A stretch of DNA of 64,000 nucleotides from Pseudomonas oryzihabitans (GCF_024652905.1 NZ_CP102428.1:4200001-4264000), one strand, 5' to 3'; positions 19,023-28,199 are shown, numbered from the stretch's first letter. Program-made: numbers and translations. The notes: generated from the letters alone by a model not told the origin.

Positions 19023-19892
19023 TTAGTACAGCGCTTGGTACAGGCGGCGGCGATAGGTAGCGACCAGCGGGTGGTCGTTGCCCAGCAGATCAAAGACCTG
19101 CACCAGGGTCTTGCGCGACAGGTCGTCGCCATAGCCGCGGTTGCGGCGGAACAGGTCCAGCAGACCATCCAGCGCCGGTTCATATTGCTGGCGGGCCAGT
19201 TGCTGTACGGCCAGCTGGTAGGCGGCTTCGTCGTCGCCGGCATCGCGCGCCAGGCGGCTCTTGAGGTCGGCCACCTCGGGCAGGCTGGCGGCCTGGCGCA
19301 GGAAGGTCAGCTGGGCACGGGCGCCGGCCAGGGCCTGCTTGTGCTCGTCGCCCTTGACCGCGTCCAGCACCGCCTGGGCATCGTCCAGTTCACCGCGCTC
19401 GGCCAGGCAGCGGGCATAGAGGATCAGCGCCAGGGCGTCGCTGTTGTCTTCTTCCAGCAGGGCTTTGAGCAGGGCTTCGGCTTCGGCGAAACGCCCCTCG
19501 GCGAACAGCGCCTGGGCAGCGTCCAGCGGATCTTCCTCGGCTGGTGGCAGGGCCTGGACATGGGGTTCGAGCAGGGCGCGAATGGCCGACTCCGGCTGGG
19601 CGCCGGCGAAGCCATCCACCGGTTGGCCATCCTTGAACAGCACCACGGTGGGCAGGCTGCGGATGCCGAATCTCATCACCAGTTCCTGCTCGATGTCGCA
19701 GTTGACCTTGGCCAGGTGCAGGGCGCCGCCATAGGACTCGGTGATCTTGGCCAGCAGCGGCATCAGTACCTTACAGGGCGCGCACCACTCGGCCCAGAAG
19801 TCCACCAGGACGGGGGTGCTGAAGGAGGCGTCGATGACCTGTTGCTGGAAGGTGTCGAGGGTGGCGTCGAAAATGTAGGGGACCTGGCTCAT
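19023..19892 (-). CDS. CnoX/YbbN-type thioredoxin-fold co-chaperone
   Basis: A 289-residue protein with an N-terminal thioredoxin domain (residues 1-115) and a helical TPR-like C-terminal region (from about 120; LFAEGRFAEAEALLKALLEE). The active site reads WCAPC (Cys37, Cys40), different from the CGPC of reducing thioredoxins and from the degenerate YbbN site of E. coli. Family members hold chlorine- or heat-damaged proteins and hand them to GroEL/DnaK. The start at 19892 was chosen at MSQVPYIFDAT because the longer open frame is the overlapping methyltransferase in another frame. Confidence 0.85.
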   Translation of the reverse strand: MSQVPYIFDATLDTFQQQVIDASFSTPVLVDFWAEWCAPCKVLMPLLAKITESYGGALHLAKVNCDIEQELVMRFGIRSLPTVVLFKDGQPVDGFAGAQPESAIRALLEPHVQALPPAEEDPLDAAQALFAEGRFAEAEALLKALLEEDNSDALALILYARCLAERGELDDAQAVLDAVKGDEHKQALAGARAQLTFLRQAASLPEVADLKSRLARDAGDDEAAYQLAVQQLARQQYEPALDGLLDLFRRNRGYGDDLSRKTLVQVFDLLGNDHPLVATYRRRLYQALY

Positions 19893-19960
19893 GGCGGACT
19901 CGGCAGACGAAAGATGCACTATAGGTGGGGGCGCCGGGCTTGGAAACAAGGAGGCTCGGC

Positions 19961-20608
19961 TCAGCCCTGGTAGAGCGCCACGCGGCGGAATTCCTCCGGC
20001 TCGGCCAGATCCGGCAGGGTGCAAGCCTGGAGGTCGGCGAGGCGGGTGAAGCCGGGATGGGCCAGGTCGCGCACCCGCGAGTCGGCCAGCAGGATCCGTT
20101 CTGCGCGATTCTGCAGAAGTCCGAGCAGCGGCAGGTTGGCGCGATCGTAGAGGACGTCGGCGGCCAGGATGAGATCGAAGCGCTCGGTGCTGGCACAGAA
20201 ATCGTCCAGCGTCTCGATCTGCACGGCGTTGGCCTCGGCATTGGCACGGCAGGCCTTCAATGCCAGTGGGTCGAGATCGCAGCAGACCACCCGCGCGGCG
20301 CCGGCCCGGGCGGCGGCGAGACCGGCGATGCCCGAGCCGCTGCCGAAATCCAGCACCTGGCGCCCGGCGACGTGCTCGGGATGGGCGGCGATCCAGCGCG
20401 CCAGGGCCAGACCGCTGGCCCAGCAGAAGGCCCAGTAGGGCGGTGCCTCCAGCAGGCGCTGGGTTTCCGCCGGGGAAAAGGCGCGCGCCATGTTGGCCGG
20501 ATCGATCAGCCATAGCGATAGGTCGCTATTTGGCAATGCCTGCAAGGTGAGGCGGGCGTCGCCCAGCAGGGCCGTCAGGGCGACGGCGAGATCGGCAGGG
20601 GGCGTCAC
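19961..20608 (-). CDS. Class I SAM-dependent methyltransferase (ETFB-lysine methyltransferase-like)
   Basis: A 215-residue methyltransferase. Motif I is VLDFGSGSGIAGLAAAR (about residues 85-101), with the acidic CCDLDPLALKA at motif II and DLILAADVLYD, which carries the DxxY-type signature of the family that methylates lysine in ETF-beta. It contains WAFCWASGLALARWI before motif I, another family mark. The protein substrate is not known. It overlaps the stop of the upstream lipoprotein gene by 4 bases, so the two are coupled. Confidence 0.72.
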   Translation of the reverse strand: MTPPADLAVALTALLGDARLTLQALPNSDLSLWLIDPANMARAFSPAETQRLLEAPPYWAFCWASGLALARWIAAHPEHVAGRQVLDFGSGSGIAGLAAARAGAARVVCCDLDPLALKACRANAEANAVQIETLDDFCASTERFDLILAADVLYDRANLPLLGLLQNRAERILLADSRVRDLAHPGFTRLADLQACTLPDLAEPEEFRRVALYQG

Positions 20609-21069
20609 GGGGTCTGGTTCAGCACCAGTTCGCCGAGGTTCTGCGTGGTCGGCCCGCCCACACCGACCGGTGGCAGGTAGCTGGCCAGTTGCCCGGCCTG
20701 GATCAGGCGGGCGTGGAATTCCACCTTGAGGTCAGGACGGGTGGGGAAGATCTCGGGATTGAAGGGCAAGCGGAAGGCCAGGGGCGCGCCCTTGCCGGTC
20801 ACCGTCTCGCTGGCCAGCAGGCGCTGGGGCAGGCCCTTGGCGTTGACCGCCAGCAGGGCGATCTCGACCTGGGCGCCGGCCGGGACCAGGCCCTGGGCAT
20901 TGCGCAGCACCCCGGAGATTTCGCGCAGATTGGCCGGGGTGGGAGCGCCCGCCACCGGAACCGGCTCGTCGGCCGGGGTGGTGGGCTGCGGCGGCGTGGT
21001 TTCGGGTGGGCTGGAGCACGCCACGAGCAGACCGGTGAACAGCAGGGGCAGGAGGACGCGTGGGGTCAT
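20605..21069 (-). CDS. YbaY-family lipoprotein
   Basis: A 154-residue protein with a lipoprotein signal (LLPLLFTGLLVACSS; lipid-bearing Cys18), a Pro/Thr-rich linker of about 25 residues, and one YbaY (type III secretion pilotin-like) domain starting near REISGVLRNAQGLVPAGAQV. These domains probably bind peptides or other lipoproteins at the outer membrane; the physiological role is unclear. Start at 21069 was chosen because it gives the signal peptide at the N-terminus. Confidence 0.75.
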   Translation of the reverse strand: MTPRVLLPLLFTGLLVACSSPPETTPPQPTTPADEPVPVAGAPTPANLREISGVLRNAQGLVPAGAQVEIALLAVNAKGLPQRLLASETVTGKGAPLAFRLPFNPEIFPTRPDLKVEFHARLIQAGQLASYLPPVGVGGPTTQNLGELVLNQTP

Positions 21070-21250
21070 GGCAGGATCCGGAGGTCGCCACCGGCGAGGG
21101 CGGCACGGGAGGCTGGAAAGGGGTCGTCGAACACAGGGCGCTCTTATAGCCCGGCGGCTCCTGGCTGTCGATTCGTCCGGTACCCGGAGGTTCCCGGCAG
21201 GGGGCGATCGGGTACCATGAAGGCTTTCCCTTCCGGCGGTCGACTCCTCC

Positions 21251-21721
21251 ATGCATTGTCCCTTCTGCGGCGCCCACGACACCAAGGTCACGGATTCCCG
21301 GCTGGTTGCGGCCGGCGAGCAGGTGCGCAGGCGGCGTGAGTGCCTGGCCTGCCAGGAACGTTTCACCACCTTCGAGACCGCCGAACTGGTGCTGCCGCGG
21401 CTGATCAAGCAGGACGGCACCCGCCAGCCCTTCGACGAGGACAAGTTGCGCGCTGGCATGCAGCGCGCCCTGGAGAAGCGACCGGTCAGCGTCGAGCGCC
21501 TGGAAGAGGCCATCGCCTTGATCAAGCACCGACTGCGCGCCACCGGCGAGCGGGAGATCCGTTCCCGGGTGGTGGGCGAACTGGTGATGGACGAGTTGCG
21601 CAAGCTGGACCAGGTGGCCTATATCCGCTTCGCCTCGGTCTATCGGCAATTCCAGGACCTGGCCGAATTCCGCGACGAAATCGAGCGGCTGGCCCAGGAT
21701 CCGGGCAAGCAGCCGGTATGA
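21251..21721 (+). CDS. nrdR: Transcriptional repressor NrdR
   Basis: A 156-residue repressor of ribonucleotide reductase genes. The N-terminal zinc ribbon has Cys3, Cys6, Cys31 and Cys34; the ATP-cone domain (about 49-139) begins [20 protein letters not shown] and senses ATP versus dATP. Family targets carry NrdR boxes; none of the nrd genes is in the window. The stop overlaps the ribD start as ATGA (21718-21721), the standard nrdR-ribD coupling. Confidence 0.97.
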   Translation: MHCPFCGAHDTKVTDSRLVAAGEQVRRRRECLACQERFTTFETAELVLPRLIKQDGTRQPFDEDKLRAGMQRALEKRPVSVERLEEAIALIKHRLRATGEREIRSRVVGELVMDELRKLDQVAYIRFASVYRQFQDLAEFRDEIERLAQDPGKQPV

Positions 21722-22842
21722 GCGCCGCCAACGGGATGAACGACGAATTCTGGATGGCCCGCGCCCTGGCGCTGGCGGCGCTCGGCCGCTACAGCACGGC
21801 GCCCAATCCGCGGGTGGGCTGCGTGATCGTCCGTGACGGCCAGGTGGTGGGCGAGGGCTGGCACCGCCAGGCCGGCGGCCCCCATGCCGAGGTGCATGCG
21901 CTGCGCCAGGCAGGGGATGCCGCCCGCGACGCCACTGCCTATGTGACGCTGGAGCCCTGCAGCCACCATGGCCGCACCCCGCCCTGCGCCGACGCCCTGG
22001 TCGCGGCCGGAGTGGCCGAGGTGGTGGCGGCCATGACCGATCCCAATCCGCTGGTGGCCGGACGCGGCCTGGCGCGGCTCGCCGCCGCTGGCATCGCCAC
22101 CCGCGCCGGAGTGCTGGAAGCCGAAGCGCGAGCGCTCAACGCCGGCTTCATCCAGCGCATGCTCACCGGGCGGCCCTTCGTGCGGGTCAAGTTGGCCCTG
22201 AGTCTGGATGGCCGCACCGCCATGGCCAGTGGCGAAAGCCAGTGGATCACCGGGCCGGCGGCGCGCCAGAGCGTCCAGCGACTGCGTGCCGAGGCGGGGG
22301 TGGTGATCACCGGCGCCGACACCGTGCTGGCCGATGGCGCGCGCCTGACCGTGCGCCCGAGCGAACTGGGCCTGAGTGGAGACGAACTGGAACTGGCCAC
22401 CCTGCGCACGCCGCAGCGGCTGCTAGTGGACGGCCGTGGCCGGGTGCCGCTGGAGGCACCCTTCTTCCAGGCCGGCGCGGCACGGGTCGCCGGTATGGCG
22501 GACGAGGCGCCCGCCTATGCGGCGGCCGGTCATGACTACTTGGCGCTACCCGGCGCCCAGGGCCAGGTCGATCTAACGGCCCTGCTGACCCGCCTGGGCG
22601 GCGAGCAGGTCAACGACGTCCTAGTGGAGGCCGGACCGCGCCTGGCCGGTGCCTTCGCCCAGGCCGGGCTGGTCGACGAATATCACCTGTTCCTGGCACC
22701 CAAGTTCCTGGGTTCCAGCGCCCGACCGCTGCTGGACTGGCCGCTGCAGCACCTGGCCCAGGCGCCACAGCTGGAGATCATCAGCGCCACGCCGGTGGGC
22801 GCGGACCTGCACCTGATCGCCCGACCCCGGCGCGACACCTGA
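21718..22842 (+). CDS. ribD: Bifunctional riboflavin biosynthesis deaminase/reductase RibD
   Basis: A 374-residue enzyme for steps 2 and 3 of riboflavin synthesis. The N-terminal deaminase (1-145) has the zinc site His56 (PHAEVHA), Cys81 and Cys90 ([11 protein letters not shown]); the C-terminal reductase (from about 150) has [13 protein letters not shown] and [15 protein letters not shown] use the ATG overlapping the nrdR stop; Met7 (21736) is a possible alternative. The following 357 bases hold the FMN riboswitch, so ribD itself is not under it. Confidence 0.96.
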   Translation: MSAANGMNDEFWMARALALAALGRYSTAPNPRVGCVIVRDGQVVGEGWHRQAGGPHAEVHALRQAGDAARDATAYVTLEPCSHHGRTPPCADALVAAGVAEVVAAMTDPNPLVAGRGLARLAAAGIATRAGVLEAEARALNAGFIQRMLTGRPFVRVKLALSLDGRTAMASGESQWITGPAARQSVQRLRAEAGVVITGADTVLADGARLTVRPSELGLSGDELELATLRTPQRLLVDGRGRVPLEAPFFQAGAARVAGMADEAPAYAAAGHDYLALPGAQGQVDLTALLTRLGGEQVNDVLVEAGPRLAGAFAQAGLVDEYHLFLAPKFLGSSARPLLDWPLQHLAQAPQLEIISATPVGADLHLIARPRRDT

Positions 22843-22903
22843 CGCCCCTGGCCCCCTGGCGGCGAACTGTGTTACAAAACCTGCGCCGCCTGCGGGTGGC
22901 GAG

Positions 22904-23053
22904 TTCTCAGGGCGGGGTGCAATTCCCCACCGGCGGTAACGCCCGATCAATCGGGACGAGCCCGCGAGCGCTTCCCGGTCCTCTGTGGCGGGGGAGGTCA
23001 GCAGACCCGGTTGGATCCCGGGGCCGACGGTCATAGTCCGGATGAGAGAGAAC
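22904..23053 (+). promoter_or_regulatory. FMN riboswitch (RFN element)
   Basis: All conserved RFN blocks are in order: TTCTCAGGGCGGGGTGCAAT at the 5' side, CCCCACCGGCGGTAA, GCCCGCGAGCGC, GGTCAGCAGACCCGGT, CCGGGGCCGACGGTCATAGT and the closing GGATGAGAGAGAAC. P1 forms between GTTCTC and GAGAAC. It binds FMN and turns off riboflavin genes. It lies 147 bases before ribE. The variable arm after GGCGGTAA is short. The space 22843-22903 shows nothing else. Confidence 0.96.
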
Positions 23054-23118
23054 GGGATAGCCTCGCCTGGCAGGGGTGCGAGCCCCTCGTCCGTCTGATT
23101 TCCCTTCTGTCCGTACGC

Positions 23119-23142
23119 CCTGTTTTTTCACCGAAACAGGAG
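23119..23142 (+). promoter_or_regulatory. Hairpin covering a ribosome site after the FMN riboswitch
   Basis: CCTGTTT (23119-23125) pairs with AAACAGG (23134-23140) around a T-rich loop. The 3' arm runs into AGGAG (23138-23142), the ribosome site of the small frame at 23150. This is a candidate for the riboswitch expression platform; it could also be read as a weak terminator because of the TTTTTT loop. Confidence 0.45.
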
Positions 23143-23149
23143 TTCGTCG

Positions 23150-23200
23150 ATGTCTAGCTGCACTGTCTTTCTGGCTCTACCTCTCGGAGGCCTGAGCTGA
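23150..23200 (+). CDS. Possible 16-residue upstream reading frame coupled to ribE
   Basis: ATG at 23150 with AGGAG 8 bases before it opens a frame MSSCTVFLALPLGGLS that stops at TGA 23198-23200, overlapping the ribE ATG by one base. The ribE ribosome site (CGGAGG) lies inside the frame. Good ribosome-site placement and the overlap favour translation, but short length means that chance cannot be ruled out. Confidence 0.4.
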   Translation: MSSCTVFLALPLGGLS

Positions 23201-23862
23201 TGTTTACCGGAATCATCGAAGCCCTCGGCGAGATCCGCGCCCTCACGCCCAAGGGCGGGGACGTGCGCCTCCATGTCGCCACCGGCAAGCTCGACCTGGC
23301 CGACGTCAAGCTCGGCGACAGCATCGCCGTCAACGGAGTCTGCCTCACCGCCGTGGACTTGCCTGGCGATGGCTTCTGGGCCGACGTCAGTCGCGAAACC
23401 CTGAGCCTCACCAGCCTGGGCGGCCTCAAGCCCGGCAGCCGGGTCAACCTGGAAAAGGCGCTGATGCCCACCAGTCGCCTCGGCGGCCACCTGGTCAGCG
23501 GCCACGTGGACGGCCTCGGCGAAGTGGTCTCCCGCGCCGATAACGCCCGCGCCGTGCAGTTTCGCCTGCGTGCCCCGGCCGAACTGGCTCGTTACATCGC
23601 CCTCAAGGGCTCGATCACCGTGGACGGCGTCAGCCTCACGGTGAACGCGGTGGACGGCGCCGAATTCGAGCTGACCATCGTCCCCCATACCCTCGGCGAG
23701 ACCATCATGGCCGACTACCGCGCCGGGCGGCGGGTGAACCTGGAGGTGGACCTGCTGGCCCGCTACCTGGAGCGCCTGCTGCTGGGCGACAAGGCCGCCG
23801 AGTCCAGCAAGGGCGGCGTCACCGAACACTTTCTCGCCGAACACGGCTATCTGCAGCGCTAA
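23200..23862 (+). CDS. ribE: Riboflavin synthase, alpha chain
   Basis: A 220-residue enzyme that dismutates two 6,7-dimethyl-8-ribityllumazine molecules into riboflavin. It has two lumazine-binding repeats, one starting MFTGIIEALGEI and one at LGGHLVSGHVDGLGEV (about residue 94), with VNGVCLTAV and VDGVSLTVN as the repeated substrate loops. It starts at ATG 23200 after CGGAGG. The gene is called ribC in some Pseudomonas annotations. It is followed by ribBA after 10 bases and controlled by the FMN riboswitch upstream. Confidence 0.96.
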   Translation: MFTGIIEALGEIRALTPKGGDVRLHVATGKLDLADVKLGDSIAVNGVCLTAVDLPGDGFWADVSRETLSLTSLGGLKPGSRVNLEKALMPTSRLGGHLVSGHVDGLGEVVSRADNARAVQFRLRAPAELARYIALKGSITVDGVSLTVNAVDGAEFELTIVPHTLGETIMADYRAGRRVNLEVDLLARYLERLLLGDKAAESSKGGVTEHFLAEHGYLQR

Positions 23863-23872
23863 GGACGACACC

Positions 23873-24961
23873 GTGGCACTTTCCAGCATTGAAGACATCA
23901 TCCAGGACATCCGCGCGGGCAAGATGGTCATCCTCATGGACGACGAGGACCGCGAGAACGAAGGCGACATCATCATCGCCTCCGAATGCGTCACCGCCGA
24001 ACACATCAACTTCATGGCCCGCCATGCCCGGGGCCTGATCTGCATGCCCATGAGCAAGGGTCTCTGCGAACGCCTCAACCTGCCGATGATGGCCAGCCGC
24101 AACGCCTCCGGCTTCGGCACCAAGTTCACCGTCTCCATCGAGGCTGCCGAGGGCATCAGCACCGGCATCTCCGCGGCCGACCGCGCCCGCACCGTGCAGG
24201 CCGCCATCGCCAAGGACGCCAAGCCCGGCGACGTGGTCAGTCCCGGCCACATGTTTCCGCTAATGGCCCAGCCCGGCGGTGTGCTGGCCCGTGCCGGCCA
24301 CACCGAGGCGGCCTGCGACCTGGCGCGCATGGCCGGTTTCGCCGAGAGCGGCGTGATCTGCGAGGTGATGAACGACGACGGCACCATGGCCCGGCGCGAC
24401 GAACTCGAAGCCTTCGCCGAGCAGCACGGGCTCAAGGTCGGCACCATCGCCGATCTGATCCACTACCGCCTGCTCCACGAGCACACCGTCAAGCGCATCG
24501 ACGAGCAGCAGCTGGAGACCGAACTCGGGCCGTTCAAGCTGGTGACCTATCGCGACGAGGTGGAGGGCGACGTCCACCTGGCACTGATCCGTGGCGACCT
24601 GGCCGGCCAGGAGCTGCCGCTGGTGCGGGTGCACAACATGGATCCGCTGCGCGACCTCCTGCAGGTGCAGCAGCCGGGTCGCTGGAGTCTACGCAGTGCC
24701 ATGGAGCGCGTGGCCCGCGAAGGCACTGGCGTGGTGCTGCTGCTGGGTCACTCGATCGAGGGCGACGACCTGCTGGCGCACCTGCGCGAGCCGCTGCCGG
24801 TGCCCAAGGCACTGTCCACCTACAGCACCGTCGGTGCCGGTTCGCAGATCCTCCGCGACCTGGGCATTCGTCAGATGCGCCTGCTCAGCTCGCCGATGAA
24901 GTTCAACGCCATATCCGGCTTCGACCTGGAAGTAGTAGACTATCTGCCTCCTGAAGAATGA
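23873..24961 (+). CDS. ribB: 3,4-dihydroxy-2-butanone 4-phosphate synthase fused to a degenerate GTP cyclohydrolase II domain
   Basis: A 362-residue protein starting at GTG 23873. The N-terminal RibB domain (1-200) is intact: DDEDRENEGD at 23-32 and RAGHTEAACDLARMAG at 140-155. The C-terminal half has the GTP cyclohydrolase II fold but not its zinc site: where active enzymes have SECLTGDxFxSxRCDCG, this reads VRVHNMDPLRDLLQVQQPGR and contains no paired cysteines. It is therefore a RibBX-type hybrid, active in the ribulose-5-phosphate branch only. The intact cyclohydrolase is ribA at 28438. Confidence 0.93.
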   Translation: MALSSIEDIIQDIRAGKMVILMDDEDRENEGDIIIASECVTAEHINFMARHARGLICMPMSKGLCERLNLPMMASRNASGFGTKFTVSIEAAEGISTGISAADRARTVQAAIAKDAKPGDVVSPGHMFPLMAQPGGVLARAGHTEAACDLARMAGFAESGVICEVMNDDGTMARRDELEAFAEQHGLKVGTIADLIHYRLLHEHTVKRIDEQQLETELGPFKLVTYRDEVEGDVHLALIRGDLAGQELPLVRVHNMDPLRDLLQVQQPGRWSLRSAMERVAREGTGVVLLLGHSIEGDDLLAHLREPLPVPKALSTYSTVGAGSQILRDLGIRQMRLLSSPMKFNAISGFDLEVVDYLPPEE

Positions 24962-25070
24962 CCCTTCCGCCTGGCGCGCTCCGCCCGGGTGGCATGGCGC
25001 GCTTCACCTGGATTTCCACGAACGGCCTGGCACCGCCGGCCGTCCGGCTCTTTGACAACTGGACCCGCAC

Positions 25071-25547
25071 ATGAACATCAAGACCTTTGAAGGCACCTTC
25101 ATCGCTCCCCAGGGCCGTTTCGCCCTGGTGGTCGGTCGCTTCAACAGCTTCGTCGTCGAAAGCCTGCTGCAGGGCGCCATCGACGCCCTGGTACGGCACG
25201 GCATCAAGCCGGACGACCTGACCATCATCCGCGTCCCCGGCGCCTTCGAGATCCCGCTGGCGGTGCAGAAGATCGCCCAGCGCGACGAATTCGACGCCAT
25301 CATCGCCCTCGGCGCGGTGATCCGCGGCGGCACCCCCCACTTCGAATACGTGGCCGGCGAGTGCACCAAGGGTCTGGCCCAGGTCTCCATGGAATTCGGC
25401 GTACCGGTGTCCTTTGGCGTCCTGACCGTCGACTCCATCGAGCAGGCCATCGAGCGCTCCGGCACCAAGGCCGGCAACAAGGGCGCCGAAGCCGCCCTGT
25501 CCGCTCTGGAAATGGTCAGCCTGCTGGCGCAGCTGGAGGCCAAGTGA
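25071..25547 (+). CDS. ribH: 6,7-dimethyl-8-ribityllumazine synthase
   Basis: A 158-residue lumazine synthase joining the RibB product and the RibD product. It has the phosphate-binding [15 protein letters not shown] region near residue 60, and [17 protein letters not shown] with the catalytic His near residue 88. The stop overlaps the nusB start as GTGA. The 109 bases between ribBA and ribH contain no obvious element. Confidence 0.96.
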   Translation: MNIKTFEGTFIAPQGRFALVVGRFNSFVVESLLQGAIDALVRHGIKPDDLTIIRVPGAFEIPLAVQKIAQRDEFDAIIALGAVIRGGTPHFEYVAGECTKGLAQVSMEFGVPVSFGVLTVDSIEQAIERSGTKAGNKGAEAALSALEMVSLLAQLEAK

Positions 25548-26035
25548 GCGGCGATCTGACTCCGCCCGCGGCCGGCAAGCCCGCGGGCAAGAAGGCCCCC
25601 ACCGGCAAACTGGCTGCCCGTCGCGAAGCGCGCAGCCTGTCGGTCCAGGCCCTGTACCAGTGGCACATGGCGGGCCAGGCGATCAACGAGATCGAGGCGC
25701 AGTTTCGCGTCGACAACGATTTCGCCAAGGTCGACGGCGCCTACTTCCATGAAGTCCTCCATGGCGTGCCGGCCAACAAGAGCGAGATCGACGGTCTGAT
25801 CCTGCCCTGCCTGGACCGTGCCATGAACGAGGTGGATCCGGTCGAGCTGGCCGTGCTGCGACTGTCCTGCTACGAGCTGCTCAAGCGTATCGACGTGCCC
25901 TATCGCGTGGTGATCAACGAGGGCATCGAGATGGCCAAGATCTTCGGCGCCACCGACGGCCACAAGTTCGTCAACGGCGTGCTGGACAAGCTGGCGCCCA
26001 AGCTGCGCAGCGCCGAGTTGCGCGGCAAGCGCTGA
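25544..26035 (+). CDS. nusB: Transcription antitermination factor NusB
   Basis: A 163-residue all-helical protein that binds boxA RNA with S10 in antitermination of rRNA operons. I start at the GTG overlapping the ribH stop (25544); the product then has a 25-residue Pro/Lys-rich leader before [17 protein letters not shown], the conserved opening. The signature [18 protein letters not shown] is present. Coupling of ribH and nusB is common in proteobacteria. Confidence 0.95.
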   Translation: MSGDLTPPAAGKPAGKKAPTGKLAARREARSLSVQALYQWHMAGQAINEIEAQFRVDNDFAKVDGAYFHEVLHGVPANKSEIDGLILPCLDRAMNEVDPVELAVLRLSCYELLKRIDVPYRVVINEGIEMAKIFGATDGHKFVNGVLDKLAPKLRSAELRGKR

Positions 26036-26049
26036 TCGCCCGCTCTGGC

Positions 26050-27006
26050 ATGGGTGAATTCGAACTCATCCGTCGCTATTTCGCCGCGGCGCCCTGCGCC
26101 CGCAGCGGACCCGGCGTGGCGCTGGGCATCGGTGACGACTGCGCGCTGCTGGCACCCGCCCCGGGTGAGCAGCTGGCGGTTTCCACCGACACCCTGACCG
26201 CCGGGGTGCATTTCCCCGATCCCTGCCCGGATGCCCACGGCCTCGGCCAGCGCGCCCTGGCGGTGAGCGCCAGCGACCTGGCGGCCATGGGCGCCGCGCC
26301 CTTGGGCTTCACCCTGGCGCTGACCCTGCCGAGCGTCGAACCCGCCTGGCTGGAAGGCCTGGCGGCAGGACTTGCGCAGATGGCCGAGCAGTGCGAGTTG
26401 CGCCTGGTCGGTGGCGATACTACCCGCGGCCCGCTGTCCCTTACCCTCACGGTTTTCGGCCAGGTGCCGGCCGGTCAGGCCCTGCTGCGCAGCGGTGCCC
26501 GCCCGGGCGATCTGCTGTGCCTGGGCGGCGCCCCCGGTGAAGCCGGCGGGGCCTTGCCCTTCGTCCTCGGCCAGCGCGCGCCGGAGGGCGACGCCTGTCG
26601 GCACCTGCTGGCGCGCTACTGGGCACCCCAACCGCAATTCGACCTCGGCCTCTGGCTGCGGGGCAGGGCGACGGCGGCCCAGGACGTCTCCGACGGCCTG
26701 GTGGCCGATTGCGGCCACATCGCCGCCGCCTCCGGGGTACGCCTGGTGGTGGAGACGGCGCGGCTGCCGGTGAGTCCGGCCCTGGCCGAACTCTTCCCTG
26801 CCGATGAGGTGCTGCGCCTGGCGCTGGGCGCCGGCGACGACTATCTACTGGTCTTCACCCTGCCACCGGAGCAGGCCCCGGCGCTGGCCGTCGCCTGGCC
26901 CCAGGCGCAGGTGATCGGGCGGGTCGAGGCGGGCAGCGGCGTTGCTGTCCTCGCCGCCGACGGTCAGCCCATGACCTTGGCGCAGACCGGTTTCCAACAC
27001 TTCTAG
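26050..27006 (+). CDS. thiL: Thiamine-monophosphate kinase
   Basis: A 318-residue kinase that phosphorylates thiamine monophosphate to the active diphosphate. Family marks are MGEFELIRRYF, GIGDDCALL, STDTLTAGVHF with the metal Asp, GGDTTRGPLSLT and VSDGLVADCGHI. It belongs to the AIR synthase-like fold. It starts 14 bases after nusB, and pgpA follows after 23 bases, the nusB-thiL-pgpA order of gammaproteobacteria. Confidence 0.95.
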   Translation: MGEFELIRRYFAAAPCARSGPGVALGIGDDCALLAPAPGEQLAVSTDTLTAGVHFPDPCPDAHGLGQRALAVSASDLAAMGAAPLGFTLALTLPSVEPAWLEGLAAGLAQMAEQCELRLVGGDTTRGPLSLTLTVFGQVPAGQALLRSGARPGDLLCLGGAPGEAGGALPFVLGQRAPEGDACRHLLARYWAPQPQFDLGLWLRGRATAAQDVSDGLVADCGHIAAASGVRLVVETARLPVSPALAELFPADEVLRLALGAGDDYLLVFTLPPEQAPALAVAWPQAQVIGRVEAGSGVAVLAADGQPMTLAQTGFQHF

Positions 27007-27029
27007 CGTCTTCGAGCGGAGTCCCTTTC

Positions 27030-27539
27030 GTGAGCGAACACCAAGCCCCCGCCCAGCCGGTCCCCCTGTCGGTCTGGCGCGATCCCTGGCATTTCCTGGC
27101 CTTTGGCCTGGGTTCCGGCACCCTGCCCAAGGCGCCCGGCACCTGGGGATCGCTGATCGCCTTGCCCTTCGTGCCGCTCTGGCAGCTGCTCAGTGGTTGG
27201 AGCTATCCGCTGCTGCTGGTGCTGCTGACCGTGTTCGGTTGCTGGCTGTGCGGCAAGGTTGCCCGGGAACTGGGGGTGCACGACCATGAGGGCATCGTCT
27301 GGGACGAGATGGTCGGCATCTGGATCACCTTCTGGCTGTCACCCCCGGGGTTGATCTGGCTGCTGGTGGGTTTCGTCGCCTTCCGCGTACTAGACATCTG
27401 CAAGCCCTGGCCAATCCGCTGGCTGGATGTCAATGTCCGCGGCGGTGTCGGCATCATGGTCGACGATGTACTGGCCGGCGTTCTCGCCTGGCTGGTGGTC
27501 CAGGGATTACACATCGGTTGGGGTCATCTCGTCGGCTGA
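27030..27539 (+). CDS. pgpA: Phosphatidylglycerophosphatase A
   Basis: A 169-residue inner-membrane enzyme that removes phosphate from phosphatidylglycerophosphate. It opens at GTG 27030 after CGGAG. Visible are LAFGLGSGTLPKAPGTWGSL (residues 29-48 region), DEMVGIWITFW and the conserved RVLDICKPWPIRWLD. Four membrane spans are expected. The ending gene neighbour is an exported protease, not obviously related. Confidence 0.94.
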   Translation: MSEHQAPAQPVPLSVWRDPWHFLAFGLGSGTLPKAPGTWGSLIALPFVPLWQLLSGWSYPLLLVLLTVFGCWLCGKVARELGVHDHEGIVWDEMVGIWITFWLSPPGLIWLLVGFVAFRVLDICKPWPIRWLDVNVRGGVGIMVDDVLAGVLAWLVVQGLHIGWGHLVG

Positions 27540-27566
27540 CGAGACGCAGGCCCAAGGAGCAGGGCA

Positions 27567-28199
27567 GTGAAAAGACTGGGCGCGTACGGCCTGTTGTTGG
27601 CCGTCGGTTCGCTCGCCTGGGCGCAACCCCAGGTCAGGGTCGTGGGGTTGTTCAATGGCGCGGCGGTGGTCAACGTCAATGGCCAGCGCAAATTGCTGCG
27701 AGTCGGCCAGCGCCTGGACGACGTCGAGCTGGTCAGTGCTGATGCCCAGCAGGCGCTGCTGCGCATCGACGGCCAGACCCAGACCTTCGCCCTCGGCCGC
27801 GAATACAGCGACGGCTACAGCGCTCCGCAGCGCCGCGAATTCAGCGTGCCGCGCAGCAACAACGGCCACTATCAGGTCACCGCCAACGTCAACGGCCGCC
27901 CGGTGCCGCTGCTGGTGGACACCGGCGCCACCAGCGTCGCCCTGAGTGGCGCCCAGGCCGATCAGCTGGGCATCAGCTATCGCGACGGCACCCCGGGCTG
28001 GGTGGAAACCGCCAGCGGTCATGCCCGCGCCTGGCGCACCACGCTCAAGCAGGTGCGCCTGGGTGATGTCGAGGTGGTCGGGGTGGAGGCCATGGTGCTG
28101 GAGGGCAACTACCCAAGCCAGGGGCTGCTGGGCATGAGTTTCCTCAATCGCGTGGGCTGGCGCGAGGCCCAGGGCATCTTCTACGTCCAGGCGCGCTGA
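27567..28199 (+). CDS. Exported retropepsin-like aspartic protease (TIGR02281 type)
   Basis: A 210-residue protein with a signal peptide (MKRLGAYGLLLAVGSLAWAQ), a short N-terminal domain, and a single pepsin-retropepsin half at about 100-210. The catalytic site is VDTGATSVALS with Asp118; a single half means it must act as a dimer. LLGMSFLNRVGW near the end is the second conserved motif. Role in the periplasm is not known. It ends exactly where the 142-base inverted-repeat element begins. Confidence 0.8.
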   Translation: MKRLGAYGLLLAVGSLAWAQPQVRVVGLFNGAAVVNVNGQRKLLRVGQRLDDVELVSADAQQALLRIDGQTQTFALGREYSDGYSAPQRREFSVPRSNNGHYQVTANVNGRPVPLLVDTGATSVALSGAQADQLGISYRDGTPGWVETASGHARAWRTTLKQVRLGDVEVVGVEAMVLEGNYPSQGLLGMSFLNRVGWREAQGIFYVQAR

